DNA of 11,128 nt. Origin: Pseudomonadota bacterium. Lineage in GTDB: Bacteria; Pseudomonadota; Gammaproteobacteria; Burkholderiales; Thiobacillaceae. Below the pieces are notes generated by a model. That model was not told the origin of the DNA, did not search any database, and worked only from the letters and a program-made list of their open reading frames with translations. The first letter of the stretch is position 1. Each line of letters opens with the position of its first letter. The DNA lies in NCBI GenBank assembly GCA_021836225.1, contig JAKBJA010000004.1, forward strand, positions 10,977 through 22,104, read 5' to 3'. Below are positions 6,514 to 11,128 of the stretch, in pieces. The translations under genes were made by a program, and so were the position numbers.

Positions 6514-8724
6514 ATGCGTTATCCCGTGCTCCCATTTAAACGACTTGCTCTCGCCAGTGCCGTCCTGGCCGTCTGCATTCCAGCCGCCCAAGCCGACACG
6601 GCGGTGGAAACCGAGGCGATCAGTGTCTTTGGTCAAGGCCAGACCCGCCAGGTCAATACCGTCAGCCGCAGTGATATTCAACAATCCGCACCCGGCACCA
6701 GCCCGCTCAAAGTGCTGGAAAAATTGCCCAGCGTCAGCTTCCAGTCCTCGGATCCATTCGGCGCCTACGAATGGTCGACCGACTTCCGTGTGCGCGGCTT
6801 TGGTGGTGGGCAGCTCGGCTATACATTGGATGATGTGCCTCTCGGCGACCTGTCCTACGGCAACCACAACGGCCTGCACATCTCACGCGCTATCTCCAGT
6901 GAGAACATCAGTCGTGTGCAGCTTTCTCCGGGTACCGGCGCGGTTGAGACGGCCTCCAGCAGCAACTTGGGCGGCACCATTCAGTTCTATTCGGCCGACC
7001 CGAGCGACCAGTTCGGCGTCAGCGGCGCCCAGATGTTTGGCAGCGACAACGCGCGTCGGACCTTCGTCAAGCTCGATACCGGCAAGCTGGATTTCGGCGG
7101 CAAATTCAACGTCAGCTATGTCAACCAGAATTCGGAGCATTGGAAAGGTGAGGGCGAACACCGCAGCGAGCAGATCAACGCCAAGTACGTGCAGTTCTTT
7201 GGGGAGAGCAAGGTTTCCGCCTTCGTGAACTGGTCCGACCGTGCCGAGATCGATTACCAAGACATGTCGCCCGAAATGATCAGCCGCCTGGGCTACAACT
7301 GGGACAACTACTTCCCCAACTGGCAGGCCGCCATCGACTCGGCGAATGGTATCTGGAACAGCGGTGAGACATCCAAGTGGGATGCCTATTATGCCGGCTC
7401 GGGCGTGCGTGAGGATGTGCTGATGGGCGCCACGCTGGATGCCAAGGTCAGCGATACCCTGCGCTGGAAGACCACGATTTACAATCACACCAACGAAGGT
7501 ACAGGCGAATGGTACACACCATCCGTACTCAGCCCTGTGACCAACACGCCGGCACTGCGCACGACCGAATACGACATCGATCGCCCCGGTATTCTTAGCG
7601 CGCTTACCTGGACGCTCGGCAACCATAAGATCAATACCGGCATCTGGTATGAGGACGACGATTTTCTGGTGGCCCGCCGTTACTACGCCACAAGCCCGAC
7701 CAATCCGCGCTCGCCCTACGAGCAGCAGCGTGGTGACTGGTTCAGCACCGACTGGGCTCATGACATCAATGAAAAGACAACCCAGTTCCACTTACAGGAC
7801 ACCATGCAGCTCTCGGATAGCCTGAAGCTGAACGTGGGCTTCAAGTCCACAAAGGTTACGATCACCGGCCAGCAGATTGAGGGGACAGCCGACCGCGCGT
7901 CCGGCACCTTCACCTCCGAGAAAAACTTCCTGCCACAGATCGGTTTGAACTACCGCATGAACGAGCAGCACGAGTTCTTCGCCGGTGCTGCGGACAACAT
8001 GCGCGGCGTGTACAACTTGTTCACCGGCATGACCCAGGCCGGTTTCGACGCGATTAAGGACACCCTGGAACCCGAGACGTCACGTACCTACGAGGCCGGA
8101 TGGCGCTACCACGGCGACAAAGCTGAGGCGATGCTCAGCGCATACCGCGTCAGCTTCAAGGACCGCCTGCTCAGCATCTCAGTGTGCCCAGGCATCGTGA
8201 CCTGCGTCAGCGCCATGGGTAACGTCGGCGAGGTCGTGTCGACGGGAGTGGAAGGCGGTGTGAACTGGAAACTGGCGCCGAAATGGATGTGGTACAACGC
8301 CTTCAGCGTGAACTCCACCGAGTATCAAAGCAACTACTACACCGGCAGCACGCTGCGCGAAGTGGCCGGCATGCAGGTGGTCGGTGTACCTAGGACCATG
8401 CTGAAGACCGAACTGGCCTATGACGATGGCTCCTGGTTCACCAAGCTTAATGGCGTCTATCAGTCCGAGCGCTTCTACACATACCGCAACGATGCTTCGG
8501 CGCCCGGCTATACCCTGTGGAATCTGGGTGCGGGTTACCGCATGAAGAGCGCGGGCATGCTGAAGGACCTGGCCTTCCAGCTCAACGTCACTAACCTGCT
8601 CGACAAGAAGTACATCGCGACGGTGGGTACCAACGGTTATCCCTACGATGCCACTGGCGACCTGCAAACCTTGCAGGTCGGTGCGCCGCGTCAGTTCTTC
8701 TTGAACGTCAGCGGCAAGTTCTAA
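6514..8724 (+). CDS. TonB-dependent outer-membrane receptor
   Basis: A 736-residue TonB-dependent receptor. It has a Sec signal peptide (1-27, cleavage after AAQA), a candidate TonB box EAISVF soon after, a plug domain (about 45-165) with LKVLEKLPSVSF, DFRVRGFGGGQLGYTLDDVPLGD and the region ending NLGGTIQFYSADP, then a long alternating aromatic-rich sequence typical of a 22-strand barrel, with a late LNVTNLLDKKY motif and a C-terminal VSGKF ending in Phe, as needed for Bam-mediated insertion. Cys558 and Cys564, in CPGIVTC, are close together and probably form a disulfide in an external loop. AGAAAGG at 6501-6507 supports ATG 6514. There is no N-terminal signalling domain, so it does not regulate through an anti-sigma factor. 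The ligand is not readable from sequence. Neighbouring phosphatases suggest an organophosphate or nucleic-acid-like ligand; an iron chelate is also possible. Confidence 0.93.
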   Translation: MRYPVLPFKRLALASAVLAVCIPAAQADTAVETEAISVFGQGQTRQVNTVSRSDIQQSAPGTSPLKVLEKLPSVSFQSSDPFGAYEWSTDFRVRGFGGGQLGYTLDDVPLGDLSYGNHNGLHISRAISSENISRVQLSPGTGAVETASSSNLGGTIQFYSADPSDQFGVSGAQMFGSDNARRTFVKLDTGKLDFGGKFNVSYVNQNSEHWKGEGEHRSEQINAKYVQFFGESKVSAFVNWSDRAEIDYQDMSPEMISRLGYNWDNYFPNWQAAIDSANGIWNSGETSKWDAYYAGSGVREDVLMGATLDAKVSDTLRWKTTIYNHTNEGTGEWYTPSVLSPVTNTPALRTTEYDIDRPGILSALTWTLGNHKINTGIWYEDDDFLVARRYYATSPTNPRSPYEQQRGDWFSTDWAHDINEKTTQFHLQDTMQLSDSLKLNVGFKSTKVTITGQQIEGTADRASGTFTSEKNFLPQIGLNYRMNEQHEFFAGAADNMRGVYNLFTGMTQAGFDAIKDTLEPETSRTYEAGWRYHGDKAEAMLSAYRVSFKDRLLSISVCPGIVTCVSAMGNVGEVVSTGVEGGVNWKLAPKWMWYNAFSVNSTEYQSNYYTGSTLREVAGMQVVGVPRTMLKTELAYDDGSWFTKLNGVYQSERFYTYRNDASAPGYTLWNLGAGYRMKSAGMLKDLAFQLNVTNLLDKKYIATVGTNGYPYDATGDLQTLQVGAPRQFFLNVSGKF

Positions 8725-8737
8725 GTCGCAAGTCTCA

Positions 8738-8759
8738 CGGGAGGGGGCAACCCCTCCCG
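8738..8759 (+). promoter_or_regulatory. Intercistronic hairpin with GNRA loop between receptor and exbB
   Basis: A perfect 9-bp GC-rich stem CGGGAGGGG (8738-8746) / CCCCTCCCG (8751-8759) is capped by the tetraloop GCAA, a stable GNRA type. It starts 13 nt after the receptor stop. No T-tract follows (CTTCATCATCG), so it is not a standard intrinsic terminator. It more probably protects the 3' end of the receptor message or lowers expression of the downstream exbB and phoD. Confidence 0.7.
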
Positions 8760-8787
8760 CTTCATCATCGTATTCCGAAGGTCCAAC

Positions 8788-9384
8788 ATGACATACGATC
8801 TATTGCATCAAGCCATCATGTGGGCAATGGGCGGCATGACCGCTCTATTGCTGTTCGTGGCCATTGAACGTGGCATCTTTTTTTCAAACGCGCTGAGCGA
8901 GGGCCGGACGATGGAACAATACATCCGCTCCCATCTCGCCGACGGCAATCTCAGGGAAGAAGTCCTCACCGAATTTGCCAACGCCAAGAGTCCTCAGGTT
9001 GCGGCGATTCGCGAGGTGATCAAATCCGGGCAGTTGGCCAAGGACGACATGGAGTATCTCGTTCAGGCGCAGTATGCTGACGCCCAGCCTGCAATTCAGG
9101 CTCGGCTATGGGTTCTGGAAACAATCGCTACCATGGCGCCTTTGATGGGCCTGCTCGGCACAATTTTTGGCATTGTCGATGCCTTCCTGGCCCTCTCCCA
9201 GGGCGGCGCCAGTTCCGATCCGGCACATGTTTCCAGCGGCATTGGTGCGGCCCTGTTCGCCACGGCATTTGGTATCGCCATCGCGCTTTTCGCCTTCATG
9301 TTCAGCAACTTCTTCAACGCCAAGGCCACACAGGTCAGCGCTCAGATCAAGCGGGCCTCGTTGCGCTACCTGGCGCATCGCTAG
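8788..9384 (+). CDS. exbB: ExbB, TonB-system motor subunit (MotA/TolQ/ExbB family)
   Basis: A 198-residue inner-membrane protein of the MotA/TolQ/ExbB family that, with ExbD, forms the proton-driven motor for TonB. It has three predicted membrane segments: about 9-26 (IMWAMGGMTALLLFVAI), about 112-133 (TIATMAPLMGLLGTIFGIVDAF, the family signature) and about 151-175 (GIGAALFATAFGIAIALFAF). The cytoplasmic loop between the first two is charged and about 85 residues long. The short form lacking the long N-terminus of E. coli ExbB is common. GAAGG at 8777-8781 supports ATG 8788. It lies 63 nt after the receptor, with a stable hairpin in the gap, and 58 nt before phoD. TolQ is an alternative family name, but the exbD-tonB-receptor context favours ExbB. 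Confidence 0.92.
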   Translation: MTYDLLHQAIMWAMGGMTALLLFVAIERGIFFSNALSEGRTMEQYIRSHLADGNLREEVLTEFANAKSPQVAAIREVIKSGQLAKDDMEYLVQAQYADAQPAIQARLWVLETIATMAPLMGLLGTIFGIVDAFLALSQGGASSDPAHVSSGIGAALFATAFGIAIALFAFMFSNFFNAKATQVSAQIKRASLRYLAHR

Positions 9385-9431
9385 CCATCAGGCAATGGTG
9401 AAAACACAACCCTACCTATTGATTTGAACTC

Positions 9432-9439
9432 AGGAGAGA
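9432..9439 (+). promoter_or_regulatory. Strong ribosome binding site of the phoD-like gene
   Basis: AGGAGAGA ends 3 nt before ATG 9443 and is the best Shine-Dalgarno match in the window. It fixes the start at the methionine that precedes the Tat motif. Confidence 0.7.
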
Positions 9440-9442
9440 GTC

Positions 9443-10582
9443 ATGGACGATATAACCCAACGTCGAAATTTCCTCAAGGCTGCCAGCGCTATCGTGGCCT
9501 CCGCTGGCATCGGGGTAAATGCCATTGCTTCTGCACAAGCTAGCCATCATATTGCCAAACCGCCGAAAACCGCTGACGGCAAGGCCTTGACGCGTATTGC
9601 CTTTGGTTCCTGCTCGAAAGAAAGCAAGGAACAGCCCATCTGGGACAGCATCATCGCGGCACATCCCGATCTGTTTCTTTTCCTCGGCGACAATATCTAT
9701 GGCGATACCCGGGATATGAACGTATTGAGCGAGAAATATGCGCGCTTCGGCGCCATGCCTGGGGTCAGGAAGCTGCGCGAGTCGATTCCGCATATCGCGA
9801 CCTGGGACGATCACGACTATGGCGAGAATGATGCGGGTTCTGAATATCCAATGAAGGAAGAATCACGCCGGATCTTCTGCGATTTTTGGGGTGAGCCTGC
9901 CGATTCCCCGCGACGTACGCGCGATGGCATCTATACCTCATATCTTTCCGGCCCGCCGGGCCGTCGTGTCCAGGTCATCATGCTAGACCTGCGTTTCAAT
10001 CGCACGCCGATCATGAAACTGGATCTGGGCGGGAAGGACTACAAGGTGTGGGAAAAAGAGCTCGCGCAGGCGGGCAAGCCCGTTCCCGGCCCCTACGCCC
10101 GCAATCCCGATCCGAAGGCGACCATGCTGGGCGAGCAGCAGTGGCAATGGCTGGAGGCGCAACTGAGGATGCCGGCCGACGTGAGGATCATTGGTTCCAG
10201 CCTGCAGGTGCTGGCAGATTTCCCTGGCTGGGAAGCCTGGATCAACTATGCCCACGACCACCAGCGCCTTGTCGAACTGATTCGCACGACGCGGGCGAAC
10301 GGCGTTGTCTTTATCAGTGGCGACACCCACTACGCCGAGTTGTCCAGACTCGACGTGAATGTCCCTTATCCGCTGCTTGATCTGACTTCAAGCGGCCTGA
10401 CCGAGGTATGGCACGTATTGCCGCCAAACGATCTGCGGGTCGGCGAGGCCATCCGTGAGGCCAACTTCGGCGTCATTGAGATTACGTGGGGGGTGACGCC
10501 GCAACTCAGCCTGCAAGTACGCGACATCGCGGGACAAACACGGCTGGATCACAAGGTTAATTTGAGCGACCTCCGAGTCTGA
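9443..10582 (+). CDS. PhoD-family alkaline phosphatase/phosphodiesterase, Tat-exported
   Basis: A 379-residue PhoD-like metallophosphatase. PhoD enzymes hydrolyse phosphate mono- and diesters outside the cytoplasm and, in Bacillus subtilis, carry one Fe and two Ca ions. The N-terminus has a Tat motif QRRNFLKA (twin Arg 7-8), a hydrophobic stretch and a likely cleavage after ASA (29-31). Catalytic motifs in order are FGSCS (54-58, with the presumed Fe-ligand Cys57), LGDNIYGDT (81-89), WDDHDYGENDAG (121-132) and SGDTHYAE (292-299). It is shorter than B. subtilis PhoD because the N-terminal Ig-like PhoD_N domain is absent; about 20 residues separate the leader from the catalytic core. It is the last gene of the exbD operon, followed by a strong terminator. 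With PhoX it gives the locus two unrelated secreted phosphatases. Whether it prefers mono- or diesters cannot be told. Confidence 0.92.
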   Translation: MDDITQRRNFLKAASAIVASAGIGVNAIASAQASHHIAKPPKTADGKALTRIAFGSCSKESKEQPIWDSIIAAHPDLFLFLGDNIYGDTRDMNVLSEKYARFGAMPGVRKLRESIPHIATWDDHDYGENDAGSEYPMKEESRRIFCDFWGEPADSPRRTRDGIYTSYLSGPPGRRVQVIMLDLRFNRTPIMKLDLGGKDYKVWEKELAQAGKPVPGPYARNPDPKATMLGEQQWQWLEAQLRMPADVRIIGSSLQVLADFPGWEAWINYAHDHQRLVELIRTTRANGVVFISGDTHYAELSRLDVNVPYPLLDLTSSGLTEVWHVLPPNDLRVGEAIREANFGVIEITWGVTPQLSLQVRDIAGQTRLDHKVNLSDLRV

Positions 10583-10605
10583 AGTGAACGGCACCACCCG
10601 TCGGG

Positions 10606-10631
10606 ATGGCGCCGTGAGGCGCCATTTTTTT
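10606..10631 (+). terminator. Strong rho-independent terminator after the phoD-like gene
   Basis: A perfect 8-bp stem ATGGCGCC (10606-10613) / GGCGCCAT (10618-10625) with a GTGA tetraloop runs into seven T (10625-10631). It lies 23 nt after the stop and closes the operon. Confidence 0.93.
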
Positions 10632-10991
10632 GTCAGTGAATCAGCCCTACTTTTCTAGAGACTTCCGACTGTCAAATTATGGCCGAAAACCGGACATATA
10701 GAGCGTTCAGCCTGACAGTCCGAAACGAGTCGGGCCCCGCCGTCTGAGCTGAGTAAAGTGGGCGTTCAGGATCAAGGATCGAGCCAATGACCGGTTTTTC
10801 GAGTTCAGCAGACGCGGTTGTCCGGTAACGAATCCATAACGGAAGTAGTCGGCTAAACCTCCAGCGGCAGCAATGGCCGAGTAAGAGTCGGTCGCTGCCA
10901 TTATCATGAACTTCCGCTTCTGGCCTTCTTTTGCCTGACGTAGCAAGCCGTACTTGAACCGTTTTCCAAGCCAAGGGCGGATTCCTGCAAG
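10632..10991. other. Non-coding stretch with degenerate repeat-like phrases
   Basis: No credible gene lies here; the minus-strand open frames have no family-like composition and overlap each other in different frames. The text contains pieces such as ATGGCCGAAAACCGGAC (10679-10695), ATGGCCGAGT (10873-10882) and GAACTTCCGCTTCTGGCC (10907-10924). These resemble, from memory, decayed short intergenic repeats common in betaproteobacterial genomes. No obvious terminator serves the minus-strand CBS gene. Confidence 0.35.
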
Positions 10992-11128
10992 CTATGTCCG
11001 GGCAGTCGCTTCCCGCTGCCGCTCGTGCGAGACCAGCTTCGCCAGTTCAGTCATTTCCTCCGCCAGCAGGCTGAGCAGGTCGTCCAGGGTGAGGATGCCG
11101 ACCAGGCCGCCTTCACGGTCGACCACCG
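10992..11128 (-). CDS. CBS-domain protein, C-terminal end (partial)
   Basis: On the minus strand the frame entering from the window edge reads VVDREGGLVGILTLDDLLSL, followed by a charged helix LLAEEMTELAKLVSHERQRE and a short tail, stopping with TAG at 10994-10992. The VD-x-G-x-LVGILT-x-DDLL pattern is the end of a CBS domain, an adenosyl-nucleotide-binding regulatory module. About 44 residues are visible. Stand-alone two-CBS proteins with this kind of tail are common in proteobacteria; attachment to a larger enzyme or transporter upstream cannot be excluded. It converges on the phoD-like gene and appears functionally unrelated. Confidence 0.85.
   Translation of the reverse strand, partial: VVDREGGLVGILTLDDLLSLLAEEMTELAKLVSHERQREATART

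Noticed and set aside
6883..7791. 302-residue minus-strand open frame opposite the receptor
   Set aside because: It is a long shadow frame in GC-rich DNA, with no family motifs and a convincing receptor gene on the other strand.
10672..10974. Small minus-strand gene in the last intergenic stretch
   Set aside because: Two overlapping frames compete, neither has a ribosome site or protein-like composition, and the DNA looks like decayed repeats.

Overview
The window looks like part of a GC-rich betaproteobacterial chromosome. A Rhodocyclales-type relative is my best guess, from gene content and codon choice; no marker gene fixes the taxon. It has three parts: the end of a hydrogenase-maturation operon, a middle block combining two phosphatases with a complete TonB transport set, and the tail of an unrelated CBS-domain gene on the opposite strand.

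Positions 1-2622 hold hypF (its 5' end lies outside the window) followed 4 nt later by hypE. HypF makes carbamoyl groups and passes them to the C-terminal cysteine of HypE, which dehydrates them to the thiocyanate that becomes the CN ligands of [NiFe]-hydrogenase. After hypE comes a 550-nt stretch of visibly lower GC. It contains a broken 5' fragment of a polyphosphate:AMP phosphotransferase (PPK2 class II) gene on the minus strand, pointing away from the next gene.

Positions 3173-10582 are the interesting block, all on the plus strand: a PhoX-family phosphatase (closed by a strong intrinsic terminator), then exbD, tonB, a TonB-dependent outer-membrane receptor, exbB, and a PhoD-family phosphatase with a Tat signal (closed by a second strong terminator). 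The exbD-tonB-receptor-exbB-phoD part has short gaps and no internal intrinsic terminator with a T-tract, so it is probably one operon. It encodes every component of a TonB-energised importer: receptor, energy transducer and both motor subunits. My reading is that this is a dedicated uptake-and-hydrolysis locus: the receptor brings a ligand, perhaps a phosphorylated organic compound, into the periplasm, where PhoX and PhoD release phosphate. Both phosphatase families are known Fe/Ca enzymes, so an iron chelate is an alternative ligand. The substrate cannot be read from sequence.

Positions 10632-10991 are non-coding, with phrases resembling degenerate intergenic repeats. The window ends in the 3' end of a minus-strand CBS-domain gene. 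The lower-GC margins and the gene remnant suggest that the phosphatase/TonB block lies in a rearranged or acquired segment between older chromosomal genes.
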